In this document: piece by piece, positions 1 to 9,939 of the stretch
Layout of the letters: every line of letters starts with the position of its first letter
Position numbering within the stretch: the stretch's first letter is position 1
Assembly: GCA_002104905.1 (NCBI GenBank)
Contig: MCFE01000966.1
Span: forward strand, 1 to 23,428
DNA length: 23,428 nucleotides
Reading direction: 5' to 3'
Source: Basidiobolus meristosporus CBS 931.73
Taxonomy: Eukaryota; Basidiobolomycota; Basidiobolomycetes; Basidiobolales; Basidiobolaceae
Notes under the pieces: generated by a model
What the model was told of the DNA's origin: nothing
The model's input: only the letters and a program-made list of their open reading frames with translations
Databases searched by the model: none
Program-made: the position numbers and the translations under genes

Positions 1-518
1 CTTAGCCAAAGCTCTGATGACTCCATGCTGTTGTGCATAACCTATTTAAGATGAGGATTAATGCTGGTATTCTAGAGCCTTATTGTGGACTATATACTTG
101 CAGATGATTTGTGGCTAAAAAGAAAATCAAAAACTCTGATTCATACACTCTATGCAAACTGCAAAAGCTGCCACTATTAACAATGCTGTTGGGTACTCAT
201 TCATTGATAGCTTTGCCAAAAACATTAGTGGGCACTGTTTCTGCTTGACATATGACTGTTGCTTACAATATGACCAGATATCCCAGGATAAAGTGCCAAA
301 TTATGTGTTTGCACTGCAAACACCTTTTGTACAGTTAAGAATGACAACACTCAGACAAGGGGCAATGAATTCTATGGCTCAGTTGCAGAGATGTATGGTA
401 AGCTTGCTCTACCTTTTTATAACTGAGAAACTTGCTGTCTTTGGTGATAACATAAGCATCAGTGGATCAAGTTCCAAAATACAAATGAAGTTATGTTTTG
501 AGTAAGAAGGTTACTCTA
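1..518. other. Unassigned intergenic stretch
   Basis: I recognise no feature here. There is a 117-codon open frame at 152-505 (+), but it has no domain I recognise, an ordinary composition and no convincing start context. In a region this full of decayed transposons I treat it as chance or as unrecognisable retrotransposon debris. The stretch ends where the inverted solo LTR begins. Confidence 0.5.
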
Positions 519-886
519 TGTTGCAATTTAAGAAGTAATTTGGATACAAGGAGCTTATCAAGAAATAGTGATAATTGTTCAACTGCTGTTTAATCATAAA
601 GAAGCTCAGTATTTATACCTTTGTAGAAGTAATACAATTGTAACACTAAATAAGGAGGGCTTCTCAACACTCAGAAGCATTCTGTAACAGTTTCAGGCTT
701 AGCAGATAATGTTTGCTAAGAGTGCTAATGTGATCTTGACTATAGGGGAATAATGATGGGTGCATAGATCTGAAGAAAGTAGCAAAGTTAGGGTTGTAAG
801 TTAGCTTACAGTGACCAAGACTAGTCCAGAATTGTTAAGTAGACTTTTAGCTGCTGTAAAATTCAAGATAGTCCCATATGTCAACA
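519..886 (-). repeat. Solo LTR of the element 1 copia family, inverted
   Basis: This 368-bp stretch is the reverse complement of the LTR of the complete copia element at 11479-16160, end to end and with the same length, by direct comparison. It starts TGTTGCAATTTAAG and ends GTCAACA, so the TG...CA termini survive. The right flank lacks the complement of the polypurine tract and the left flank lacks the complement of the primer binding site, so it is not the edge of a longer copy. That makes it a solo LTR, normally left by LTR-LTR recombination. The 5-bp flanks (CTCTA and GGGTT) do not match. It is clearly more diverged from the element 1 LTRs than those are from each other. Confidence 0.88.
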
Positions 887-1107
887 GGGTTCACCATCAG
901 TGTAAGAAGAGCAGCTTTGATGTATCAGAGATATCCATTGTTTGACAAGCATGTAACGGCTGGTCAACTGAAGACCCCAAGATACAAAAAACGTGCTTCT
1001 GGGCAACTCCCACAAATCTTACACAAGCTTGCTACATGATGGTAGCATGTGGGTTCTTAATGATGTGGATATCAGGTTTTTCTGAAATCAAAAAAGAACA
1101 AATATCA

Positions 1108-1540
1108 GCTGCAAATAGTCACTTTTCCTTTAATCCAAGAAGAAGAACAAGAAAAAACCATGCAGCTGCAGAAAGAGGCCTTAGCATCTCCATGTATTCT
1201 AAGACCTCTTAACTTTCAGAACTATGAACATCTACCTGAGTTTATAGTTAATGCCAGCTTTTGTGGAGTTGGAACATTATTTGGACATAATGACCAAGAT
1301 GGCAACTCATACACCGGCAGATATGAGTGCTGCTTATTCTTCCCTGAAGAGAGCTACTGGGAGCTGTGACAATGCTGAAGAAGCTGAAGTTACAACTCTA
1401 CGTATTGCATTTTGTCCTGAAGACAGATGCAAAGCCTTTTATAGAAATAATTGACAAGCATGACTTACCCATATTCCCACAGCTCAGAGATACTACTTGG
1501 AAAATATGTGCTTTGATATTTAACACTATAATGTGTCATA
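1108..1540 (+). pseudogene. Ty3/gypsy RNase H remnant
   Basis: Decayed RNase H domain of a Ty3/gypsy Pol, the enzyme that degrades the RNA strand of the RNA-DNA hybrid during reverse transcription. The translation from 1108 shows an end-of-RT to RNase H junction (EEEQEKTMQLQKEALASPCIL), then a segment matching the family pattern of hydrophobic strand, degenerate Asp-Ala-Ser position, G-V/I-G and later an E-x-S-Y motif near 1345-1360. A stop and frame change at 1366-1380 interrupt it. The signal then continues to about 1530 with IIDKHDLPIF, in the position of the usual TDH-x-x-L motif. The catalytic Asp positions look replaced. Recognition is by eye from known family patterns. Confidence 0.62.
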
Positions 1541-1589
1541 TTTAGCTATCTAAGCCTTGCCTAATAAGAGCTATACTAATTGGGGATTT

Positions 1590-1890
1590 GAACTTGAAGA
1601 CATAATCTGCAGGTCTGGCTGCATCTGCCAGTCTGATGCTGACAGAGGCAAAATGGCATCTTAAGTGATTCATGAATTGTGCTCAAAATACAAGATATAA
1701 GTTTCTTTTACTGCTAATCACCACCCTCAAGTCAGTGAAGTTGTAGAAGGAGTCCATACTCCACCCATAAGCACTCTAGTCAGGAGCTTTGGCAACAACA
1801 CCATAGAATAGCCACATCAGTTGCATCTTGCACTCTGGGCAGATACAACCACTAACAAGAGAACAAATGTATTCTTGGCAGTTAAGCTAC
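1590..1890 (+). pseudogene. Ty3/gypsy integrase core remnant
   Basis: Remnant of a retroviral-type integrase core, the enzyme that inserts the cDNA. Readable pieces include IICRSGC with DADRG near 1600-1650 (position of the second catalytic Asp), VIHELCSKYKI near 1665-1695, HHPQVSEVVEGVH near 1721-1760 (position of the His-Pro-Gln-x-x-G-x-x-E motif), and ALWADTTTNKRT near 1830-1865, typical of gypsy integrases. At least two in-frame stops break it (for example after KYKI and after NNTIE). It follows the RNase H remnant in normal gypsy order, so both probably belong to one decayed insertion. No GPY/F or chromodomain is visible beyond it. Confidence 0.68.
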
Positions 1891-1894
1891 GCTC

Positions 1895-2340
1895 TTGACA
1901 AGAGTTAGTTATATGAAGTGTATGCCATCATAAGTATTGGATATGTTTGCACTTGATTGATGCTGAGTGATATACTTTAGCTTTGCAATACTTGTAGGGC
2001 TGAATAAGCTTCTTAGATGGGGTATTACCAGAATATGTATAAAATGTGAGCTATATTTTCCTCCTGTGGTGGTGGATTCCAGACAAGTTGCCAACCTTGC
2101 AATGGTGGCATTCTCTAATGTGAATGACGTGTATCTGTTGACTAATGCTGTTATCAGGATAGTCTCTGGGTCATATTTTGCCAGCATCATTACAGTTGTC
2201 CATTTGTACTGTTTACATGGTAAATTTGATACTGAAATGAATTTAACAACATGTAGTAGTAATTCATCAAAGCCTAAAATACTGATATTTGTGGAAACTC
2301 CCCACTTTGTTGTGAAGCTGAAGGCATCAGAAACTCATCT
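1895..2340 (-). pseudogene. Unrecognised conserved reading frame, copy A
   Basis: I do not recognise this protein. On the minus strand an open frame covers 1909-2190 and the similarity extends upstream to about 2340 (segments ILGFDELLLHVVKF and YKWTTVM). Its translation matches a second copy at about 16690-17090 (+) over roughly 100 residues. Shared segments are YKWTTVM-x-LA, ETIL, ENATIAR and IPHLR, and the similarity continues past the stop (NQSS/HQSS). The nucleotide sequences are clearly diverged, while blocks of the protein stay alike. It lies just 3' of a + strand gypsy integrase remnant but runs opposite to it. It may be an accessory protein of a mobile element, a captured gene, or part of a large LTR. 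Confidence 0.4.
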
Positions 2341-3103
2341 AACTAAGTGTGTGCCAGGTGATAAGTACAGCTAGTGCTATTATGGAAGTGTCAACTGGCT
2401 GGCAAGATATTATTGGCATAACCCTAAATGACTGCATATGATCCTGGTAATACTTCCCATGCTGTCTGCATGCTTCATGGCTGAGAGGCTTGTCAAAATG
2501 GCCAAATGGTTTTTTTTTGCTTCTCTTATGGCTTTAAATCTAAGTAGTCCGCCTTGTGGGGGCAAACACTTTGACACTCAGCAACATAATGCTATTTACC
2601 ACTATTTTGTCAATACTGTTGTGAATTCAAAACTGCCATGTATTTGAGACACTGCTCCTACATGAATATAAGATTCTATGAAGACCTGCCATGGTTAGTA
2701 TTACAAATAAAGTAGAGGCACCACATGCACCAGTATATGTACCATTATTTACCCTTTGGATTGACACACCCAACATAGATTCTGCCAAAAAATCAAGGTA
2801 AAGTTGTCTAGTTCCCAACTCCACCACAGTGTTGACAGCAACAAAAGAATGGTTTGGCAATAGCTTGCTTTGACATTCAGTGTACTATGCTGGAATACAT
2901 CCAAAAGATGCCATGCTCCTGGTGTTTCCACTAACAGTAATAATGCAGATTCTTCAGGCTCTCAGTCAAGTATGCAGTTGAGAATCTCTGCAGAGCCACA
3001 AGCTAGCCATAATGTACAGGCAGATCAGAATGTAGCAAAAGCAGTACCTTTAGTTGCAGATTGGCAAGTGATCATCAGAACATCACTACCACTTGTATCA
3101 GCA
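2341..3103. other. Unassigned stretch
   Basis: No domain or repeat boundary recognised on either strand. Short open frames exist on both strands, none longer than about 100 codons, and none resembles a known family. A run of nine T lies near 2510. Probably decayed transposon sequence. Confidence 0.4.
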
Positions 3104-3440
3104 AGTAACCCTAAGAAAAAAATTAAAAAAAGGCCAGCAAAATACAATCAAAATATCAGCTGAATTCTAACTTTCTCAAAATTTACAACTCACAATGTCT
3201 CTGTTGCTAGCTGAAAGACAGGTAAGCAAACAAATTCTCCAGGAGCAGAGTAGGCCAACCAACATCCATGCCAAATCTGGTCATGCACTGCCCATTACTT
3301 CCATCAAAAAATACATTTGACACTATGAACTTCAAACACCAGCTAAATACCAGCAAAATACCATCAGAATACCAGCAGTACACCAGCTAAAAGTTAGATG
3401 AGTTCCAAGTTTAAAATTTTTCTTAGGGGTAAGTTGTCAG
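3104..3440 (+). repeat. Dispersed repeat, copy 1
   Basis: This segment aligns in direct orientation with 7829-8110. Shared blocks in order: ACCCTAAGAAAA, AGCTGAATTC, GGTAAGCAAACAAATTC, CTCCAGGAG, CTGCCCATTACTTC, and TCCAAGTTTAA followed by TAGGGGTA. Copy 1 also has a short internal tandem array of AATACCAGCA-like units at about 3338-3390 that copy 2 largely lacks. It could be an LTR or leader of a gypsy family, because copy 2 lies several hundred bases upstream of a gypsy gag remnant, but I see no clean TG...CA ends. Confidence 0.6.
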
Positions 3441-4140
3441 CTCATACCAAAGCATTAATGAGGAAATTAGGTGCAGTGGCAGATAGAATAGATGCAATGG
3501 CCAAGCAAAATCTGTATATTGTCTGGACAGGAATACTGGGTAACACATGTAGTGCAATCAATATCCCTGGTTGGGAATGTGGTATCTTTGCTGCAAAGAA
3601 GGAACTCAAGTAGCGCAAAGCCACCACCAAAAATTTAGCCATTTTCCAATGTAAATCAGAGGAACACTGTACAGTCTTTGTAGCACAATTACATTGCCCA
3701 AAGATAATGCCTAAAGAAAAACATATCACAGCATAGGAGGGAGCAACTGTTGAATTTATGCCCAAGCCTAAAAATCAAGATCTGTGAAGCTGTTTAGTGC
3801 ACTAATGAAGAGCAGACTTATGTTCATAGGGTTATTAGAATTCTAGGTTGGCATTAACTTAAAGCCAATTGACTATGGGACCATAAGGAGCTCAAGGCCA
3901 AGTAGAATGTACTTGACCTGTCCCAAGATGATTATTCTGGCCTAAAGCAAGCAAACAGATTTTCAGCCAGCATTGGAATGCTAAGAAAGTATCTTAGAAT
4001 AGCAGAAACTATCCAAAGTGGAAGAAAAAAGATGTCATGGCCAAAAACCAGCAGCTTCCTCAAGAGCTTGTCACAAGCAAGGCTGCAAGCTCTAAGCATG
4101 TGGAAAGAAATGTCAGTTAGGCAGAAGAGTGCCAGTGAGG
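3441..4140. other. Unassigned stretch
   Basis: No recognisable gene. A 107-codon minus frame (3442-3765) and a 71-codon plus frame (3398-3613) overlap on opposite strands, and neither matches a family I know. The plus strand from about 3960 leads into the lysine- and serine-rich coding-like repeat that follows. Confidence 0.35.
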
Positions 4141-4428
4141 GACATGCAGGCAGAAACAAATGCATTGGTGCAGCATTTATCTAGGAGAAAGCAAAGTTCA
4201 ATAGAATATGCATTCAGTCAAAGTAGCAGTGAAGGACTTGAGAGTGCTAGAAAATGTCAGCTTGTTGGGAAATTGCAGAAAAGAGACAAGCAAGCAAAAA
4301 AAGGTGCACCAGCGCAGTATTCATCAAGGAGAAAACAAAGTACCATACAAGAAGCACTCAGTCAAAGTAGTACTGAGCAACATGGCAATGATAAAGGTCA
4401 TGTTGAAGAGAAAATGTCTAGCTAAGCC
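4141..4428 (+). repeat. 144-bp tandem duplication within an open frame
   Basis: Two adjacent units of about 144 bp (roughly 4141-4284 and 4285-4428) align with each other. The unit length is a multiple of three, and one + frame (4129-4425, 98 codons) stays open through both, so the encoded 48-residue unit is repeated. The paired segments are RRKQSSIEYAFSQSSSE and RRKQSTIQEALSQSSTE. It is basic and Ser/Gln-rich. I do not recognise a family. Such basic linkers occur near the N terminus of some DNA-transposase proteins, but nothing else supports that here. Confidence 0.6.
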
Positions 4429-5471
4429 AGAGAAAGCTGCAGTTTTCACCAGTTAGGACAGTCAGCCCAGAGCAGACCATTTGGCATCATAGCCTGGAAG
4501 AACTACCAACAAGAATGCAGCGCTTTTCTCAATAGCTAGACACACTGCCAGTTGAGCTACACTCCAAGGAGGTAGATGAGTTAACAGAGAAAAGCAATTT
4601 GTCTTCCTTTGCTTCTGCATTCTCCATTGTAGACAGAGTGGAAATCTAATTGACAGACAAAGTAATAATGAAAATAACTCAAAGAACCATCATAGTACCT
4701 AGAGCAGAATTTTGCTAAACTAATACACATACCAATAGGTTGCAGAACTCCTTCAAGAGCTGTGCACAAGCAAACACACTTGCATATTGCAAGGATATGT
4801 TGCAAAGACTGGCAGATGAGGTGCTGCAGTGGTGTATAGGTCCAAGGGAGAGATACATCCAACACTTCTCAAGTGTTTTGTGTGTGGGTTGTTCACTGGG
4901 TGCAATCACCTCTGACAAAAGCTTGCTAGGAATACTTGGGTTCTGTCTTTAATCTAATGTGAAGGGGAATAAAGCCACAAGCTTGTCAAGGGAAACCTAT
5001 TGAGCTACAATCCTCAACTTAGTTGGCATCTTAACAAAAGTATGTGCTGGGTTCAGCGTCCTTTGAGATGACAATGTACTAAAGCTTCCAGAGTCAAAAC
5101 AACTGTAAACTCCACCAGCAGGGACTTGATAAGAATGCAGCCGTGGTCAATAGTTACAAAGACAGAAAAGTATCTTTGCCTGTACAATAACAAACTTGGG
5201 AAAGAATCAAATATAGTAAAAGATACCTACTCTGAGTATTCCACTTGAGATCATCCAACCTGTAGGAGTCAAATGCAAGTGTACCAATGGAGTCTGTAAG
5301 TAAAAAATGCAAAAAAGAGGTAATGGCCAATCAATGTACAAAAATGCAGGAAACTATTCAGTGTCCAGGACCAGAAAGTGAGAAATGGCAGTAAACCTAT
5401 CAAAAGTTACTTACATAACCTTGTGATGAGAGTGTAGACCAAGTTTTTTGTGACATCTACGGTTCTGTGAT
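4429..5471. other. Unassigned stretch
   Basis: No recognised feature. One + frame stays mostly open from about 4560 to 4952 with a couple of stops, and overlapping minus frames cover 4581-4918. None gives a domain I can name. The stretch ends at the inverted LTR starting at 5472. Confidence 0.4.
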
Positions 5472-5725
5472 TGTTGAGACAGCTTGGAGATATTGGAAGT
5501 GACTAGGAGTTCAAGTAGACTATATGGTTTTCATTTAATGATATAATGAATGTAAAAGCTTTATATATAACTTTGAGAATTTCATGCACTGGATGCCTGA
5601 TGTATTGATGAGAATCTCCCAAGTCATCACAAGGAACTTAGTTGATATTGTTGTAGACTAGTGGTTAACAATCTAGGTGACTTAATCAAGTGAGTAGTGG
5701 GTTTGGGTTACAAGCTTTTACAACA
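5472..5725 (-). repeat. Truncated LTR of the element 2 family, inverted
   Basis: Reverse complement of the element 2 LTR (17902-18251), 254 bp instead of 350. It begins TGTTGAGAC and ends TTTTACAACA. About 95 bp are missing between the block ending GTAAAAG (near 5555) and the block ACTTTGAGAAT, and the remaining sequence is strongly diverged. It is the 3' LTR of the decayed minus-strand copy that continues rightwards, because the complement of the polypurine tract (CTCTCACTC) directly follows at 5726. Confidence 0.82.
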
Positions 5726-7130
5726 CTCTCACTCATCTGAATGTTCATTTTCACCAGTCCTAATTGTAGCCCAGGATATTGGAGTTTGTCTCTGGCTAAT
5801 GGTGTGTTAAGTATCTCAGCTATAATCTCATCTGTAAAACAGCAAGCTAAGTAAACTAGTTATTTTTCTAGAGCTTCACAGGTGAAATGATGTATAATAT
5901 ATAGGTGCATAACTCTAGCATGAAAAGTTGGATTTTACCTAGTTGTATACATCTTTGCTTATCTTGGGATAAAGTAAAAGTTATTTTGAACTAAATCTTA
6001 AACCTTTGAAAATCTTTCTTAGCCACATTGCTTTATTTATAGCATTGCAGACTGCATTTTACTCAGCTTTTTTGGTTGAAAGTGTAATGGCTAGTTGCTT
6101 TGCCAAGTGCTATGAGTTGCTCCCTTTGGGTGACAAAAGGTGCATCCTGTTATAATTCTTCTAACTTCAAAATTTTGTCCCTAAGCAGCATCAAAGTATC
6201 CCACAAGATCATGCTCTAAGTCCTTATAGATGTATCTTGAGCATATATGGGAAGCTTGACTTTGCTATCTGAAATCTTCTTGAATGTTAAAATATAATTA
6301 AATCCATAGTGGTGATAATGCTGGCTGACAACTCCTACTGAATACAAGTAATCTGTGCATGTCTCAAGCATGCTGTAAATCGGAATGCTGACCATATATT
6401 GGTAAAGTAACTCAGAGCTTTCAGATGGTGCCAAGCACTTTTGATTAGGTTGAGCATTGACCAAGTTAAGGCTTGTCTCCATTGGAGTGGCAGTCACCTG
6501 TAGTCTTTCATTTAGTACTTGTTAAATATATCACAAATAAGCTTGGATTGGCTCAGGTTGGTAGTCTGAGTACTTTTATCTATGGTTAACCCCATCCCTA
6601 ATAAATGGCTGAGCTCTTCTAGATTGGGCATATTTAGCTCTTTAGATTGGCTGGATTTGACCTCTTCCAATATTTCTTGGTTATTGATGGTTTTAATAAC
6701 ATCATCCAATTATAATGCTAGTAGAGCTAGGTTTGCTCTCTCTGGCTTATGTCAAATACTATTGACAGTAGTGCTTCTTTGGAAACTCAAAGGTCCTAAA
6801 TAAGAATCTATCTTGCAATTTCAAGCTCTTACGGACTGATTGAGTCCTTATAGATATTTACTTAGCTTGCAGATCAAAATTGAGTTATCTGAGTCATCAA
6901 GTCAATTATACTGGCTTATATACATGTCCTGATCAAGTTGTCCATTGAATATGCAGCCTTTACATCTATTTGATCAGTAAAAAACCTGTGTTCAGCTGTA
7001 ATAGTCATTATTAGTCTGATAAAATTATACTAGCTACTGGTGCAAAGGTCTCAGTATTGTCTGGTCATCTAGTTTGATTGTATCCTTTGTATACAGGTCT
7101 CAACTGATATCCTTGATTTGCTCTGTTATG
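5726..7130 (-). pseudogene. Decayed copia RT/RNase H, element 2 family
   Basis: Minus-strand remnant of the 3' part of a Ty1/copia Pol, colinear with element 2 from its polypurine tract back to about the start of the RT domain. Recognisable in minus-strand order: ETFAPVA near 7040-7060; a degenerate active-site region (LDDVI) near 6700; the connection segment QILEEVKSS to STQTTNLSQSK between 6690 and 6540; PMETSLNLV and SVGVVSQH between 6480 and 6320; and the RNase H region between about 6200 and 5750. Stops and frameshifts are frequent. It is far more diverged than the copies next to element 2, so this is an old insertion. Confidence 0.85.
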
Positions 7131-7214
7131 ATGTACTGTTTGAACATTTAGGTTGTAACAGTTCTTGGTCAAATCAGTTAGTTTTAAGTTTAGCCTTGCA
7201 ATATATCAATATTA

Positions 7215-7360
7215 TCTATCAAATCAGTTGTATAAGCTGGCAGATGAATCAGAAGATCCTTATTACACAGAAATTGGTATATTCAATATAACCTAACTGG
7301 GTGATGAAGATGCAATTAAATGAGTCATCAGCCACAACCTGCACTAGGAAATACAATTAG
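7215..7360 (+). pseudogene. Ty3/gypsy-like gag fragment
   Basis: This short stretch aligns with the reverse complement of about 16485-16640. Shared blocks are CTATCAAATCAGT, GATCCTTAT, TAACTGGGT and GAGTCATCAGCCACAACC. The translation (DPYYTE...LGDEDAIK-stop-VISHNL) resembles the N-terminal capsid part of Ty3/gypsy Gag, where an acidic D-D-A-I/K segment precedes an ISHNLTG-like helix. The other copy lies upstream of a gypsy protease remnant, which supports this reading. Stops are present and the fragment is isolated here. Confidence 0.45.
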
Positions 7361-7828
7361 TCAGCAATTGATCAGGCAAAATGCATATAAGAAGCTCCTG
7401 GAACCTCAGCAAACATTGGTTATAGTTTTAGTGAATACATTACCGGCTAAACTCCCTATTCCTCTTCAATTCATATGTCAAGAATTGTAACATTGGTAGA
7501 AGCAATAACCAGAAACCTCCCTCTGGAAGGGAGAAGATGCCTCTCCCTGGATGTTGGAAAACTAGAATGGAACAATGCTATGTAGTGCTGTGGTGGTGTA
7601 GAGGGACTCCTGAGAGAAGCTACACAACTGAAGGTGTGTGAAGTGTCTGATAGATGCTACAACCTCTGGGTCTAAGCTGCTGGTGTCTTTGTCAATTTGT
7701 CACTATGGTAAAAGCCCCTGCATCTCTAGCTTCCTAGGTGCTCCAAGTGTCCCCAAAGACCTCTGTGTGCCATACACACTACCTTGAAAAGCCCCTTTAT
7801 GGCTGGTCTGAGGTATAGCTGTTAAAGT
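7361..7828. other. Unassigned stretch
   Basis: No gene or domain recognised. A short imperfect hairpin (CCTCCCTCT, then AGGGAG) lies near 7516-7532. The sequence is slightly richer in G and C than its surroundings. Confidence 0.4.
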
Positions 7829-8110
7829 TACCCTAAGAAAAGGCCAGTATAATACCACCATAATAGTAGCTGAATTCCAAGTTTCTTAAAATTGACAACT
7901 CCCAATATCTCTGTTATCAGCCAATGGGCTGGTAAGCAAACAAATTCTCCAGGAGAAGACTGGGTCAAGTAGCTTCCATACTAGACTTGTAAATTAGCTG
8001 CCCATTACTTCTATCAATGATTGCATTTGAAATTTTGAACCAAAAGCACCAACTGAGTACCAGTGACAAATTGAATGAACTCCAAGTTTAAGATTTCTCA
8101 TAGGGGTAGG
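7829..8110 (+). repeat. Dispersed repeat, copy 2
   Basis: Direct-orientation homologue of 3104-3440, described there. It starts at TACCCTAAGAAAAGG and ends with CTCATAGGGGTA. The two copies are about 4.7 kb apart and diverged by many substitutions and small indels, so they are old. It lies about 630 bp upstream of the readable part of a + strand gypsy gag remnant, compatible with being part of that element's 5' LTR or leader, though this is unproven. Confidence 0.58.
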
Positions 8111-8739
8111 AGCAATGGTCCACTGCCCATCAATAAGAAAGAAGTGTTACTGATAGAAGGAATAATTATTGATGGGAGATTGACTTTGCTTGAATACTTT
8201 TCCAGATTGCCAAGTGATTACTAATGACAAGGTTCTAGAAGATTCCAGGCATTGATGGAATTCTGAATGACATTACCTTGAGCTAAAAATACTCCAAGAA
8301 GGTCCTGGTAGGCTCTAAAAGGTACAGCACATCCAGCCAATCAAGGAACAGTAGTCTGAAACCTGTGTAGCATAGAGATACCATATATGGTATCGATATT
8401 GTAGGGATAGTGACACAGACTTAGGTCATGTGTCATGGGTACTGACATGAGTACTTGCCTAATGAAGATACACATACTGATCACAATGCTGAACAGCATC
8501 TGGGATAAGTAATGCTGATAACTAATCTGGAGTAACATCATGGAGGGATGATACTAATAACATGGGCAACAAAGAATAAGATAATACTGATAAGATAAAA
8601 TATGGATAAGTGTATCATCATAGCTATATGGATCAACTTGACTGTAGGAGGTTTGTTTACCCTACCCCAGTGCATCCTGGCACAGCAGCAAGAATTACTC
8701 CAGATCCTTAGCCAGCAACAAGGAATGAGTTCCATTACC
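8111..8739. other. Unassigned stretch upstream of gypsy gag
   Basis: No recognised domain. By position it should hold the leader and the first part of gag of the following gypsy remnant, and the text near 8675-8720 (a run of CAGCAGCAA and CAGCAACAA) would encode a Gln-rich segment. I could not place an LTR end or a primer binding site. Confidence 0.35.
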
Positions 8740-9420
8740 CAGAGCCAGCAAAGCCCTGTCAAGAGCAACTTTGGTATATAGGTCAACCAGTATCATGGTA
8801 GAGTCAATGAAAACCTGAGAACTTTGCTCTTTCAAATTGAGGGGGCTTTCAAAGAAATTACCCCAAATGCAATTTGCATTATGCAACTTCTTACTTAGCA
8901 GATGCAGCTTTACAGTGTCACCACTAAAACATCTGGTCAGCCACTTTGCTGGGATGCTCCACTACCTCTACCTGAGTAAAGTTTGTCTCAGAAACTCAGA
9001 ATGCTTTTGAGCCTTCACACCAGTAGACACTATCCAGATAAAGATAACCAGATAAAATGGAATTGTTCAAGAATACATCTATGAGTATAGATCTCTACTT
9101 GGACAAGTTGAGAGAATTGTGCCCCTGGATTAAGTGGAGTACTTTATTGATGAGTTGCAAGAAAGAATTTGCATGGAATTAAATGGTAAAGACCTTAGAC
9201 TATTGAAGAAGCTATTGAGAATACCATTGACTATAATTCAGCTATGTTTGCAGTTGGAAAGCCTACAGTGACTGCCCAGAGAAGCTACAATCACTATGAA
9301 AGATAACAATTAGAACTAGTATCAGTGGATATAGACACTATGTAGAAGAATCCCAGCTCAGAAGCATGTAAGAAGAGAAGACTTTGTTTCAACATTTAGA
9401 AGCTGCAAATTTGACCATCA
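8740..9420 (+). pseudogene. Ty3/gypsy gag remnant
   Basis: Broken gag, the particle structural protein of a Ty3/gypsy element. Fragments follow the Retrotrans_gag pattern: NLRTLLFQIEGAFKEI near 8810-8855; YIYEYRSLLGQVERIV near 9073-9120; EYFIDELQERICMELNGKD near 9137-9193; and IDYNSAMFAVGKP near 9227-9268. From about 9350 the segment SEACKKRRLCFN looks like the lead-in and first Cys of a CCHC zinc knuckle, but it stops at once. The rest of the knuckle and the whole aspartic protease are missing before the RT starts at 9421, so a large deletion joins gag to RT. Several stops and frameshifts. Confidence 0.65.
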
Positions 9421-9925
9421 GGCCCTGTAAGTCACTTTGGGGCACCAGTACTTTTAGTTCAGAAGAAGGATGGATTGCTAAGGATGTTCATTGGTTGCAG
9501 AGTCCTGAACTCAGTTAATGTGAAGATTATGTATGCCATACTGCAGATTGATAAGCTTTTGGAATAGCTTAAAGGAGCCACAAAATTTAGCAAAACTAAT
9601 CTTGTGACAGGATATAGTTAGATTTGGGTGAAACCAGAGGATATCCCTAGTACAGCTTTCAGGACCAGATATGGGCATTAGAAGTACTTGGTTGACATTA
9701 ATGACTTTAATGTATACCATCTTCCAGCAGTATTTGGACAAGTGTGTGGTAATCATTCTAGATGATATATCAATACAGTGCAAGACAGAAGGGGACCACT
9801 TGATGCACCTTGATTGGGTCTTGAAGAAGCTAGGCAAGAGAAAGCCAAATAATAAGCTACTAAAATGCAAGTTCCTCAAGAAACAAGTTGAATATTTGGG
9901 ACACAAAGTGACTAGCACATGAGTA
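9421..9925 (+). pseudogene. Ty3/gypsy reverse transcriptase remnant
   Basis: Reverse transcriptase of the Ty3/gypsy type, which copies the element RNA into DNA. It opens with HFGAPVLLVQKKDGLLRM, continues through KGATKFSKTNL and VKPEDIPSTAFRTRYGH, and after a gap resumes with IFQQYLDKCVVIILDDI (active-site pair LDD near 9760-9768), then KLLKCKFLKKQVEYLGHKV. Stops interrupt it (for example after KLLE and TGYS). The stretch between RTRYGH and the last helix before the active site is shortened, removing the conserved P-F-G-L-x-N-A-P block, so the enzyme is inactive. It follows directly on the truncated gag. Confidence 0.88.
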
Positions 9926-9939
9926 AACTTAGACCCCAA

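Noticed and set aside
152-505. A 117-codon open frame (+)
   Set aside because: No recognisable domain, no conserved second copy in the window, and length expected by chance in a region this size. Left as unassigned.
1967-2374. Sense-strand open frame of 135 codons opposite the unidentified frame (and its counterpart at 16656-16904 on the minus strand)
   Set aside because: It also shows similarity between copies, but the opposite-strand frame keeps longer identical blocks and extends further on both sides. I kept that one as more likely, without being able to exclude this.
8341-8886. Overlapping minus-strand frames of 63-82 codons
   Set aside because: No domain recognised, and the right part is antisense to gypsy gag. 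Treated as chance frames.
9511-9939. A 142-codon open frame on the minus strand
   Set aside because: It is antisense to a clear gypsy reverse transcriptase remnant on the plus strand.
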